A stretch of DNA of 57,760 bases from Tubiluchus corallicola (lineage: Eukaryota; Priapulida; Priapulimorpha; Priapulimorphida; Tubiluchidae). Under the pieces are notes generated by a model that saw only the letters and a program-made list of their open reading frames with translations, was not told where the DNA came from and ran no database searches. The stretch spans positions 656,501-714,260 of the forward strand of contig JAQGDQ010000073.1 in assembly GCA_030141605.1 (NCBI GenBank), in the 5' to 3' direction. The first letter of the stretch is position 1; every line of letters starts with the position of its first letter. Shown here one piece after another: positions 23,017 through 35,218 of the stretch. The position numbers were made by a program, and so were the translations under genes.

Positions 23017-26000
23017 TTTGGTTTCGCACATATCCTATCAACATAAATTTCCTTGTGCATATTGCGCACCCGTCCAGCATACTGACAGTGAGTGATCACT
23101 TTGTCTTGCCTATTAAATCAATTTCTCCATTGCTTCTCTTCAATTCACCCTGCTGTAGCTAATTTTTTCCAGTTTATGCATGAATGTCGCAGCGAATTGG
23201 CAAGATTGTCTTTGAAACTGATGCAGATAAGAGTGAATGGGGAACTTCAGGCTTCAGCATTAGACGATTGCATAGAGCTGATTGGGGTAATAGAGGGGCA
23301 AAACAAGAACAGTAAGTCTATTACAATGCCAGATTAGCTTTTTGTGACGCAACTGATAGTGAGTCCCTAATGGTAAATATTACACACATTTTTGCTTAAA
23401 GGTGTCACACAGCATGCAACAATAGTCGATGGTTGTAACAAACCAGTCCTATGACTTGCGTTAAGAGTGGGCAGTCTAATATTATTATATTAAATTCGTC
23501 TTTGCGCTACTAAGTTGAAAGGTAATCAGAACAAAAACGTTTTCGTCTGTAATACGTTGGTCTATTGGGTGTTCCGGAAAATAATAGCATCATAAATCAA
23601 ATTGTCAAAGAAAGCACCGATTACGTGGCAGAACACCATGCTCAGTGGAGTACAATGGCCATTGCATGCGGAATGGGAGAGTTAAAGGACGGTAACAAGC
23701 TCTCTTTCTTTAGCGGCGAACCACTCTTCCGAACAATTAGGATTTTCTAGATGTCAGACTGCTCGAAGAAGGAGATCATTTATCAAATATCGGGAGCGCT
23801 GGGAACGGCATGGGAAAAATACGTCGAATTTGAAATTCATGCCCAAAATATGACAAAAGGTACCTCACAGAGCTCACTTGGTCTGGAAACTTAGACGGGA
23901 AGCCCTAGTTCTTAAGCTTCAGGTCTGTGGCATATCTGTAATAACCACCCAACACCCTTCGTAAGTTCAATGTCATACATTTATGCTACATACTTGCACA
24001 ACTATATAGTGACTTCATTGCTTTGCATTATGCTTATACTGAATGACAAACCACAAAGCGTCTTACCCAATTCTTGAATAAAAGAAGCCATGCAGAAGGC
24101 TGCACTTTGTTCTTCTGGCTTCTGTGCTTCTTGGGCTCGTTAAGCTGACTGACCAGTGTGGGCGGTTTGTTTACTTGTTTGAAAGCAATACAAACATTAA
24201 TTGCTCATATCTTCACTTGGATTGCACAGGTTCCTTGTTCCATGTTGTTGTTATTCTTGCAGTAGTGGCCCATGTTTCCTGGCGAGAGGTCACACGGCAG
24301 ACATCTTGTGGCCATGTGAGTAGCCATAGGTCACTCTATCATAAGTAAAACACGTCTGTAAGTGGTCCAATGACCGCTGGCTCTGCATTTGGAGAACTTT
24401 TGCGGTATTTTATGATCAGTGTGCATACGGTATTTAACTAACTTTGGATTGTCGTGTGGTAGACATTTGTACTTGTTAACTTTTAACCATTGTTCTGTTT
24501 GGTCTCTGAATGCTGGATCGTTATGTCCACTCAGTATGTTTTGTCAAAATTATGTGCAATTTATTATGTATATTTTGTGCAAAATACTTTTTGCATTGTT
24601 TATTCTCATTAGTCTTTTACTCCTGCATGGTCAAGCAGACCAAAAGACAAATAAACGTCCATTATAGTTCAGTTGATTTCATATGAACTGAAGAGGCAAA
24701 AAATTAAGCTATGCATCCACTGTGTGGTGCTTTTTAAAACTTCTTGTTTTCAGCCATGTGACATTTCCTCATAAAAACTGCCATCCATTCAATGGCTGAC
24801 ATTTGCCATCATGAACACAATTTTCTCACCTGTTGACTTGATTTACTGCTAAACCAATCACTGCGCTTGTATTGTTTGCTAATTTTCGTCAGTTTTTGCT
24901 AATGTCTGCGGGTAAATTTGTATTGTATCAATTCGTTTCAAGTTTTTGCCCGCTGGCGTTTTGGCTGAAGACCTTTCAGTTGCAACCTGTGCAAGTAATC
25001 ACAGCCGAGGACTGTGAAGCCGACAGGTATATGCTTAATACATCTCTGATATGAAGCTATTTAAAATAACAGACAGTCAACTGAGAACAGTTATTGTGTG
25101 GTTGATTTCTGGTGTATTTAGGTGCTGTACAGAAGAATTCACAAAAAAAAAACAAGAAACCAGACGCTATTGGAATCAAAATTTGATGGAAGTGTCGTTT
25201 ATGCTAATGGGCACATGGACTTAGTTAATCAATTATAGCCCCTGCCATTACTATCAGCGGGCCATCCTCGACTTTTATTACCCTTCATCGCAGTCAAAAT
25301 AATAGTTAGAGAGCTAAAAACATTACTTATGTGCTGTTTGAGGACTGTATAAAAATATATGACAGTACAGTGACAAGCGGCACATTAATGTAAGATAAGA
25401 TAGTGCAAATTGTATTTAGAGTGCAGTGGTGTGGCTTAGCACGCATCAGAGTATATCATAGTATATTGCGCAATATTTACACCATACAGATACCTTGGAT
25501 ATATTTTGTAGCTGAACTGTTTATTGGAGAAAATGTACTGAGCAGAAAAAGTGAAAGCCGGTTGTAACGGCAAGCTACCGCTCTGAATGTTTTTGAGCGC
25601 AGAAAGAGAAATTTTCGGAAATTTACAACAAGGACACTTGACAGCAACTTGCATTTGCAGATCTTCTGTCACTTTGTAACACGTTGAACTAGCAGGGCTT
25701 CTTCACAGATGTTACCGTTTTTATATTGCTTGGCTCATTGCAAGCCAGAATTAAGCACTGAAAGGAAATAGCTGTTATTAATTTTAAACGTTTTTGCCGG
25801 GACCGGACTCTTAACTAATTATCAAGAATAATCCTTATTATTGTCATCAGTCGGTTGAATTTGCCATTGATGTAGCTGTAGTATGGCAGTTGGGCAAAAC
25901 CGCAGGTGAACGCTCGTGAAATGCCCACTACCGCCTTTAAAAGTCCAACAATTCATCAGCATTGTAAAGATACTTAGAAATAAATTACCAATATATACAT

Positions 26001-26259
26001 CGGTACAATTCATGTGAATACGGACGAGTGTAAACAAGGCTTATTTAGACAGTACAGTTTCTGCGCATTATATTTACAAACAGATCCTTTCTTGCATCTC
26101 CTAGGGTATAACTCAGGGCATGTCCATTTTCTGTCTGGTTCTTATGAGGGCATTATCTTTATTATCAACGCATCTACATATATATTTCCTCTATTCTCAA
26201 TGCGTGAGTTGGTTACCTCAGTTTTTCAAGTTGATTTTTGTATGGTCTTCTTAGTATGT

Positions 26260-26625
26260 TTATGTAACTAACTTAATTGTCTGTCTTGAGCGTTGATCTC
26301 TTGGTTCCTTATTAAACATACTCTGCTTGTCGTAAGTCCCCCACCCCATTAGGTTCGGGTCTTTTTCTCTCTGCCCATTCAGGTACGCATTTATACAGTT
26401 CATATACCCGATGCGACTCTCAATATCAATGTTATTTCTGAAAGTCAAAACACACAGACCGTGTTTACCGTGGCCCGCCATGCATAAGGCCAACTCTCGC
26501 CCGTTTACAAGTTTTGGGTGAAAATTGAAGAGTGGGTAAATAGCACCATGTTTTGTTAAGCCGCTACAGTGAATTGGACAAGGTAATTGCGCCCCGTTTG
26601 TAGTTGGGATGGAATTGTTAGTCAA
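26260..26625 (-). CDS. Unrecognised 121-codon open frame
   Basis: This ATG-initiated minus-strand frame starts MTNNSIPTTNGAQLPC. It contains several Cys, His and Gly residues in the middle and a charged C-terminal half. I recognise no family, and there is no signal peptide or transmembrane segment. Splice-like edges were not obvious. Mean base composition over it is a little higher in GC than its flanks. It is most likely a chance frame; a remnant of a mobile-element protein is the alternative. Confidence 0.1.
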   Translation of the reverse strand: MTNNSIPTTNGAQLPCPIHCSGLTKHGAIYPLFNFHPKLVNGRELALCMAGHGKHGLCVLTFRNNIDIESRIGYMNCINAYLNGQREKDPNLMGWGTYDKQSMFNKEPRDQRSRQTIKLVT

Positions 26626-28214
26626 AAGATTAGGGCGAAATTGTGTCTGATGTGAGAGAGTTTTTTGGCAGAACTTGGAAAAGGACGGCGAAACAGTGGC
26701 AGCCTGTTTAAAGTGTTAGTCAGCAGCATGGGCCAAAATGACATCTGATGTGGAGAGAATTTCGGTTATTTTTTGGAAGGATGAAGATCGTTTGTTTGGT
26801 TCATTGCATCGTTACTTGATAATAGGTAACATTTCGTCGGAACTGTAGCCAAAAGCATGGCATTCTTACATATTTTAAAAGGTCTTCCTTTGTTCCTATC
26901 GTAGCTTTGTGATCTATAAGTTCAATCTGTCAAATTACAACGAAACTGTTTCAGCACGGCCCCATTATTTTCCTATTCCTAACACATCCCAGAGTGAAAC
27001 CTGACGCGTACATTATAATTTTTAGTCCACTCAAAATTTCCCTGTAATCTTACCAGTTCCAGCTCAGCTCAGCTCAAGATGAACAATACCAGGGGTAATA
27101 ATACGTAATACGTTATCTGACTTGCTGACATGCGTGTTATGCATGTAGGTCATTTAAAATAATGTAATTCCTGGTAGAGAGAATTGGTGTTATAATGTAC
27201 ATACCATATTTCGCGTATTGCTAAACTGCAATCATAATGATAAGTTGATCAAATTCAAAGGTAGGCAGCGTGATAGCATAATGTAAGTTTCTAAATTTTC
27301 AGCGTAAATGGCTTGTAAATTTCTTCTGTCTTTTAAAATGTACTGAAAACTTTAAGTGACTAATTACAGTGCAGAATAAGCATAGACGTGTGTAGTGGCT
27401 TGTTACTTCTCCTGTTCTTAGACCGTATCAGCATGTCTGTAATTCACGTTGCCTTTTTGCAAAGAGAGCGTTCTTTAAAATGTAGATGGTTCACATCTAA
27501 TCGCATTTATTTGCTTCCTTCATGACTGTAAGCTTAACATGTTATCTGTAGTTTAGTATAACTGTCTACTTGTTACTTGAAAAAAATTGTTGCAAAAGAA
27601 AATATCGTTGCTTTTTTCTTTGTTTTCTTTTTTATTACATTGGATTACTCCTGTTTAGGTACTACATGACAATAGCCTTCCTGACTAGTATCCTTTACAT
27701 GAACCATTGCTGGGCCCCCCAGGAAGTGATAATAAATAATGTTGTGTTAATTTACATTTGCGTTGATAAGAAATATTGTTTATGAACTGAAGTTCTAGCC
27801 GGTCCTGAATAATGGCGGCTCGCAGATTCAACTACCAGGTACTCCTCCCCCAATATACACAGCAAGCAAGCCCAATGAATGTTAAACCACTTGGTATAAA
27901 TAGCTACTGATCACTCAACCAGGGTTAACTCTACTCTATAGACGAGTGGCGCTACATCCTTGACAGGGGGTGGCAACTTCATAAAATAAGGCAATTACGA
28001 GGGCTGTGTTAGCTGTTATGTGGTCTGGTAATGCTAGAAAGTTGCTGCAGCAGTAAACGCTGACTTTATAAAAGTTTATTGTAATGAACGTAATGACGAT
28101 CGTTAATCGATCAGTGCTAGGGTTGTGAGTGACGTCTAGACGCGGTACATGTCAGGTGACGTGGGACTGGAGTAAAGCAAAACAAGAGATCTTTTATTCA
28201 TGATGGAGAAAAAC

Positions 28215-28262
28215 TGGAGAGAGAGAGAGAGAGGGGGGGAGAGAGAGAGAGAGGGAGGGAGG

Positions 28263-28302
<40 letters not shown>
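28215..28302. repeat. (GA)n polypurine tract with GGGA interruptions
   Basis: About 88 bases are entirely purine on the plus strand: GA dinucleotides flanking a GGGGGGG run and a GGGA-type block. Short frames across it are Ser-Leu low-complexity artefacts. Confidence 0.95.
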
Positions 28303-28305
<3 letters not shown>

Positions 28306-28759
28306 TGGGCAAGCAAATGAATTTTTGCTTCGGCTAAAGTATCAACAAGACGGTAATACCCAGAGGACAAATTGACTACTGACAAACAGGCAGAGCAACT
28401 TTTCGCTTATCAACAAAGAAGACAAAGACGCTATGAGCCGATTTGTCAGTGACAAAGTCGTATATTTGCTAAGAAAAATGGTATAAATGCCATGTACAGC
28501 TAGCCTTGGGGAAGACGCTGTGAGGCCCGGGCCTCATCTTTACTAATAGTTGCAAGCCCGGGTGTTGCGAAACTGAAATCCTGGAGCTTTCATTAATAGG
28601 ATCCGTTTTTTCGCTGCCTGAGTATGGCACCATTCGTGATTACAAATATATGTCTCCTCTTTTCATTGGATTTAATATTGCGTCACACTCCCAAATGGAC
28701 AGTGTATTTTTGGAAATGATGCCCTAGCTTTACATTTAGAATATTGTAAAGTTGAATTC

Positions 28760-28810
28760 AATTTGAAATGGAATTTATCAAATAATTATTGTTGATAATC
28801 ATTTCAAATT
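28760..28810. repeat. AT-rich imperfect inverted repeat (hairpin)
   Basis: AATTTGAAATG (28760-28770) pairs with CATTTCAAATT (28800-28810), and TTATCAA (28775-28781) pairs with TTGATAA (28792-28798). That leaves a 10-base loop and a small 4/1 internal bulge, with 18 paired bases in all. It could be a chance AT-rich palindrome, a miniature element core or a short RNA hairpin. Confidence 0.6.
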
Positions 28811-30091
28811 CCGCATTGTTCGTTTGGCATTGTTACCTCAAAGTGCTTGACTATATAGTTTCGTTAGTTTGCAAGTTTACAGATTCAGTTTTGATCAAAA
28901 TCATTTTAACTGTCTTGGTAATGTGTGTTTTAAATTAAGATGTCCTCTTTGACTTGCACGTTAACTTTATTGCCTTCATTTAAAGCAAATTTTTATGTGG
29001 CTACTAGTAGATCAAGGTAGACATGTAGCTACGGGTCAATATAAACGATGTTATACACAGCCAAGGGGTCAAAACATGCAGTTGCTGTGAGAGCCTGCTG
29101 GAATTTATTTTGTCAAGTTCGCATGTTTACGAGCTCCGATAAAATGCCAAGTTTGCAGCTTTTACGACCTTCATTGATACGTCCAGAATGCCTGATTGCC
29201 TACTATCAAAGTTAAGAATGTCCTGAACACTGAGTTGTACTATAGTCTAGAAGGAATAATAGCACTGTTTAGCCTAGATTTGAGAATTAATGTAAGCAGT
29301 AATTGCCTATCTACAAAGCATTTGGACAAATAACATAATAAAAGTATTTTGGGAAAATTTTTTTGAATCCATTTTGACTTGGTCGTCTGAAGAGTCAAAG
29401 TTCACGATAGAAGTATTAAATTGTACATAGTATAGTATAGTTTTGCTAACTTAACTCAGCTCCTGGTACCGTTAAATTTATCTGCAGCATAGAGAGCACA
29501 CTAGGAGTTGTGTGGTGATAAATATTAAAAGAAAACTTAATAAATAAGTTGTTTAAATTGCTTTTAGTATCTGATTAATAATTCATTTTGTGTTTTTAAC
29601 GAGCTTGTTTCATGTTTCTGCAGTCATTATTCCTCTTTTTGACGACCCCTTTTTCAACACTTCTCTTGAAACATCTTCTCTCCACCTATCACCGAAAATA
29701 CATTTATATGCACATTGGCGTGTTCCATCCACTGCCTTACCAGATAACGGCTGCTCTAACAAGAACTGCAAACGTCAGAGTGACAAAGCCCAAGTGCAGA
29801 AGTCCATTGAAGCGCATTCACGCTGGAACCTCTACTGAATACCAATGCAAGGTAATTGAAATCCTAAGCGCTACTTGAGTCGACCCGAGTGCAGGTTAAT
29901 TGTAACGTTGACTAAGCTTCAAGTATTGCCTGGAATTGCTGATGGTTAGCTTCGAGTTGACTCGTGTGAAATTGCTTAACAGATGCACTTAGGAGCGTGA
30001 AACGCGTCTGCTATGTTGTTTTAAAGTGAGAAAAGAAGATATAATATCGAAGATAGTGTGGGTGGATATTTATTCTTCCTGCAGCCAAGAT

Positions 30092-30120
30092 ATCGTCGTC
30101 GTCGTCATCATCATCATCAC
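30092..30120. repeat. (TCG/TCA)n trinucleotide run
   Basis: Four TCG/CGT triplets pass directly into four to five TCA/CAT triplets, a compound trinucleotide microsatellite. Confidence 0.9.
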
Positions 30121-30340
30121 TAGTTGCAGTTTACAACAGTAGCACAATCACGTCAACATGTGTCGTTGTCTTTGCAAAGTGTGAAAAAACGAACTCGCAT
30201 CAGACACGGTTTTGCACTAATATTTTTGCCACATATTCCCATCTATATTGTGGAACTACTAGACTAACTGAAGAAAGAGCCATGCCATTCTGTTGATCAC
30301 ACATGTAGTCTTGTAGAGCAGCAGCTCAAACTTTAAAACC

Positions 30341-30894
30341 TGTCCTATTGAGTAGCATCCTCAGTGCTTACATACAATATCTAGCAGTAGCAGCTTACAT
30401 CTACTATTGAGTAGCAGTTTACATCCACCAACCAGTCGTGTTGAGTAGCATCTTGCAACCCCAATAACTACTAATGTTGTTTAGTAACTCAGTCCTCACA
30501 TACAAAAATTAGTCATTTTGAGTAACAGCTCCCTGCTCACGTACAATAATCAGTTTGTTTAAGTAGCAACTCACACCCATGAACCAGTCCTGTTGAGTAG
30601 AAGCTCACATCCACTAACTAGTCCTGCTGAGTAGCAGTTCATATCCAATAACTGGTCCTTTTGAGCTGCAGCGCACATCTGATGTCTGGACCTGTTTACT
30701 GTTGAGTAGCAGCTAACATCCAATAACTAGTCCTGTTGAGTAGAAGTTCACATCCACTAACTAGTCCTGCTGAGTAGCAGTTGAGTAGAAGTTGACATCC
30801 ACTAACTAGTCCTGTCAAGTAGCAGCTGACATCCAATAATAAGTCCTGTAATGAGTAACAACAGGTCACATCCAGTAACCACTAACTAGTCCTA
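30341..30894. repeat. 34-bp degenerate minisatellite, about 16 units
   Basis: The core unit is GTTGAGTAGCAGCTCACATC followed by CACTAACTAGTCCT (34 bases). I counted about 16 recognisable GAGTAGCAG-type starts across 550 bases. The 3' half of the array is the most regular, with units near 30595-30830 differing by only a few bases. The 5' half is more diverged, and partial and truncated units occur (a doubled GAGTAGCAGTTGAGTAG near 30773-30788). It is non-coding. Confidence 0.9.
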
Positions 30895-33800
30895 AGGCAT
30901 AGCTCATTACATTTGTGAAAAATATAGTTACTTATATTTATAATCAGCATTCTGTCATCCGTGTGGGACTACAAAGTTATGGTCACTGGAACGTCTAACG
31001 CTGTTTTCGGTTAACTAATGCCACAACATTTATTTACCCGGTATTTAATATTTCTTCAAAAATTTGATCATTTTTTCCTAGAAACATATTGGAAATAATT
31101 ATCTGCATTTCCTGTACTACGTGGATACTTTTCTGATGCCCGAGAAACTAACTTATTGACTGACTTTTCTTTATGAAGCCAAACAGTAAAACACTGAGCA
31201 CTAAACCTGGTAAACTGACTTTATCTTGGTAAGTTTCGCTGGCGGAAAGCCCAGCCAGTCATCAAGCAGAGGTTGTGACTGGGCGAAATCTCTGGAGCAT
31301 TAGACTGAATGAAATCCCATGTATTTATTGATCTGAAAATTATCTGCGCCTGTTTTATTCTGCGCCAACCGGTAGATTCGCCGATTTGTTGATACTAGAA
31401 GGACATTTGTTTGGTCATCAGATTACGTCTTCCTGACGCTACAGCATATATGCGCGTAGATCTAGTCCCAATGTTGTCCTAATTAGTTGTTGTTGTTGTT
31501 GTAGTACCAGCATGATAGTATCATCGTCATTGTAACCATCATCATCATCATCATGACCATCCTATTTGCAAGATTGAACGGGACATATCGTACATGTGTT
31601 TTACAAGTTACTGATTGTTCAGTTCATCTCATTGCCAGTGTGCTTCCAGAACCCCTGTGTTAAAAATTACACTATTTTGCTGGTTAGAAAGGGATTTTCT
31701 GCGCGGGTGCGCATTGCTTGTGTGAATGCCATATTTACCTGAGCTCATCCCATACCTGGGCAACCTGTAGTTAATCTTCGTGGTCCCTAACACTTGGTGA
31801 CGTGCTCTTGTAAAAAAGTCAATACACGGCAAACACACCTGGGTCATTACGAAATGCGGACAGGAAATGGTTTGTTGTGGACAGCGCTGGACAGGCTCAT
31901 CTTCCCAGATGTTTATATTTAATTTATATAAGCTGATGTCGCTCATTTGAAATCTGGTTTATAATGTATTTGATGTTTATACTACGTTGTGTTATTGGCA
32001 TTAGTCTTTCATCATTTTGGATATGTAATTAAAACTGTTGTTAATTGGTGAATTATATTCGTTATTAAAATTCAAGACCATTAAATTAAACTCCTATTTT
32101 TGCCACAGTAATTATATTGATTTTTATAACAATGCATTGCTAATTAAAAATTTTTCTGCTCTTGAGCAATTTTTTGCCTATAGTATAAGTTACAGTTTGT
32201 CACTACAGGTAGGTGTGTGTCTTACTGCACGATCATTTGCTACGTTAAATTTTTCTCCCTAATTTAAAGATAGTATTTTTTCAGGGCGCTACACCCCTTA
32301 AAAAAGAAAGCTGTTATAATTGAGTTGGTGTTCACTTTAGATGTGCGCACGTTCTACACAAACTGAGCCAATTCAGGTTTTTGACTAAGTGACAAGTCAT
32401 CCGTGTTTGGGGCTCCCGATAAGTGGCTCCAGTGCGAGAGCGCTGCTTTGAAGTATAAAATATGTGTCCAGGAAGGCGCACGCGGTCCAGCGAAAAGGTC
32501 TGATATGCGTGAATGATTTGTGAAAAATTAGTTTTACGCCCAGCATAATTAATTACCTTTTATTCTGTTCCCCTAGTCATTTCCTGATGGTGTTCACGCG
32601 AGCTTTGTTTTAGCACGTTAGTTTTCGCGGGGGTGACATTGAATGTGGGGTCAAGTTTGAAATGCCACTGCACTCTCGAGCGAGATGTGACCACAGTGGG
32701 TACATAGTTACTAAACTAGATTCATATTGTCTGTTGCGGCGTTTTAACTGAAATTTAACTTTACAAGTCTAAGCATGGCCGAGCATTCCCGCTGGAATGT
32801 GGAAGGAAAGCCTGGCTGCCTTTTGTTTTGTTTTTATTGCTAAATATTCGTAGCAGTAGTACAATCAGGAGTAGCAGTAGTGCAATCAGTTTGAAGTGAA
32901 CACTTACGATATGAACTTAGCAGCGAAGTTATTATTACGAGAAATTCTGGCGCGCTTCTTGCCGTTGAATAAAAGAAGTTAAAGAACTATTACTTTCCAA
33001 ACACTAGAACTTGAAAAACTGCCCTGGGGCAAAGCATGTTTTAGTTTAGTGTGCAAGTTTTTACCCTCCTCACTAACTCAACTGATTACAACTCTTGTGT
33101 CAGAGACATAATGCTCGAGTACGGTCCATACGTTACTAATTTGCGTAATTATAGTTATATGATTATTGACTTGTGCTGTGAAATCAAGCGAGCGTTTATT
33201 TGAAGTGTGAACTTTACTTTCATTTATTAAACACAAAATAGTACCTAGTCTACTTTGTTAGACTTGTTGAAAGTAGGCTTCTTCAGTTCGTACTGAGAAG
33301 ATTTTGATTGTAAAAGCTTTGTTGAAATGTTGTTGTAAGGCAGATTAGTTTGTGTCTCAGTTTGGTTGTGGTTCCCACTTCCCATCATGCATCTGCAGGA
33401 CTGTCGTTAACTTCTGGGTGGCTCATTACACAAGATCTAAAGTCTAAAGCAATAAGTCTGTTTTACAGATTGTTTAAACATGTTCTCTTTCTCTTCCGTT
33501 GATCTTCTTGGAGTACTTTAGCCAAATCTTCAAGGCTTAGCTGGTGTCTCATGTTTTGCCAGATTTCCATCTACTAATCTCTGGGCTTGCATTGCTGGGA
33601 CACGGCCCGGCCTGGAGTGCATTGGTTGTATTTACGTCTGGTTATATCAGGGAAGACGCTGATCCCGTGGTGTCTGGTTACTTCGTCTCTCTGATGCCCC
33701 TGCTGACCTCCTGACTGTCTTTGACCTCAACGGTTTGCTGAAATTTAACCGTTGAGGGCGTTGCCTATAAAACAGACTAGCAGTGTTTATTTATTTGTTC

Positions 33801-34214
33801 TTGCTGATAGGTTACTGTACAATAATTATTATTCCTGGAACCCTTTAGTTTCTTCTTATTTTTTGAGATGACAGAGGCTTCACTGTTTCTTGTTAAAGAC
33901 CTCGAGGTTTTTCAAGTGAAGATTATTGCTAAATAGTTATGTGACTAAACGTTTCTTTCATAAATTACGTTTTTTTGCGTCTCATTCATTTCTCACTTCT
34001 TTCTATCTTTTCTCTCTTCTGTCTATTTTCGTTCTTCCTTTCTTTCGTGTTTGTTCTCGTTCTGTTTTCGTTCCTCTCCCTTTCTGTGTTGTTCCCATTC
34101 TATCTTTATCTTTGCCAAAGCGTGGCTTTATACTTGCGAAGCCGACTAATGTCGTTGCGTGAGAAAACCCTATAAATAGTCTGTTTAATTTAAAAAAACG
34201 CAAAAGTTGTAGAC
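30895..34214 (+). other. TCF intron 3, sixth part
   Basis: This is non-coding by eye. It has GTT and CAT trinucleotide runs near 31488-31504 and 31533-31554, and a long pyrimidine-rich stretch at about 33985-34115. No recognisable gene was found. Confidence 0.5.
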
Positions 34215-34258
34215 AATCAAACAAACAAACAAATAAGCAAGCAAGCAAGCAAACAACA
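34215..34258. repeat. (CAAA)n/(AAGC)n tetranucleotide run
   Basis: CAAACAAACAAACAAATAAG is followed by repeated CAAG units and CAAAC, a compound tetranucleotide microsatellite. Confidence 0.9.
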
Positions 34259-34541
34259 GCTCTTCCTTCCTGTCTGACGTAAACAATCAGTTACACACGC
34301 ATTTCGTCTGATTACGTCGCTCAGCATAGCAGCAAATGATATAGCCATTAACCGGCAAATCTTTCCTATCATTAAATGGGTGGTTTGTCTTCACAGTGCT
34401 ATCAAATGATCATTTTTTCTGCCTTGAATGTTACAAAAGATTTCCGAGAGAACACACATCACGCTTTGTTGTTTTGCAAAGGTTTAGGATTCGCGCGGAA
34501 ATTTCACCCTTTGATAGCTTGATGTTGAGATACAGCATGAG

Positions 34542-34575
34542 CTCTCAGTTCTACGATGAACCAGAGAACTGAGAG
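34542..34575. repeat. Perfect 11-bp inverted repeat
   Basis: CTCTCAGTTCT (34542-34552) and AGAACTGAGAG (34565-34575) are exact reverse complements separated by 12 bases. The stem is too short for a typical pre-miRNA. It could be a small hairpin or a palindromic binding site. Confidence 0.7.
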
Positions 34576-35203
34576 AAGTGTGAGTTATTTGAGCATAGAA
34601 CTGTGCTATTATATCACCTGCTAGATTACATGAAAACTAAGTTGGACAAGAAGATTCTGCTGTGAAGCAGACGCTTAATTAACGTTTTAATTACTTACAG
34701 AAGTGTCTGATGACAGTCACTGTGGCATTGGTCAATTTCATAAAGTTTTGTTTGTACAATAACAAAAAATTAACTAGAAATGGTCTAACTGTATTACTTG
34801 TATGTCTTGAGCCCAAAAAACTGCCGATGGTACTCTAGAACTAAGAGCATTTGCATCTTACAAGTAAATTTGGTTTTGAACAACCTACTGCCACCACAAC
34901 CCACCAGAAACCCATTTCAAACAGTTGTTTGATACTTTAAATGAACTTATTGTTAGTGAAATAGAAAATTAATCTAGCTTACCAAGCTTATGTTGGTCCT
35001 TTTAACGTAATGCTGGCATAAATAACTTAGAGAAATACATTTAAATTTATTTATTCCCTATACAACGAAAAATGTAAAAATTAAAAAACAAAATCCAATG
35101 GTACTATAGGTGAAAAAAACGCAATGCACCTAGCCTATGGTTGTGACCTATTGCACAGTAATCATACGCTTTCGCAAATAGGCCCGGTGACGGTCTATTT
35201 AAT

Positions 35204-35218
35204 TAATCCTATTAATCC
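35204..35218 (+). promoter_or_regulatory. Tandem TAATCC (K50 homeodomain-type) sites
   Basis: TAATCC occurs at 35204-35209 and 35213-35218, in the same orientation and 9 bases apart, just after a TTAATTAA-type site. TAATCC is the preferred core of K50 homeodomains (Otx, Goosecoid, Bicoid). A regulatory role within the TCF intron is inferred from motif alone. Confidence 0.2.

Larger units (their letters stand above)
22388..28214 (+). other. TCF intron 3, fourth part
   Basis: This is non-coding by eye. It contains a CAT trinucleotide run at 22994-23016. A 121-codon minus-strand open frame at 26260-26625 has no recognised domain. No splice-bounded TCF exon was seen. Confidence 0.5.
28303..30340 (+). 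other. TCF intron 3, fifth part
   Basis: This is non-coding, AT-rich sequence. It contains an AT-rich imperfect hairpin at 28760-28810 and a TCG/TCA trinucleotide run at 30092-30120. Two overlapping 82- and 88-codon frames near 29590-29878 show no domain. Confidence 0.5.

Noticed and set aside
27683-27700. GTATCCTTT resembling a U12-type 5' splice site
   Set aside because: It is a lone motif with no adjacent coding sequence and no branch-point partner recognised.
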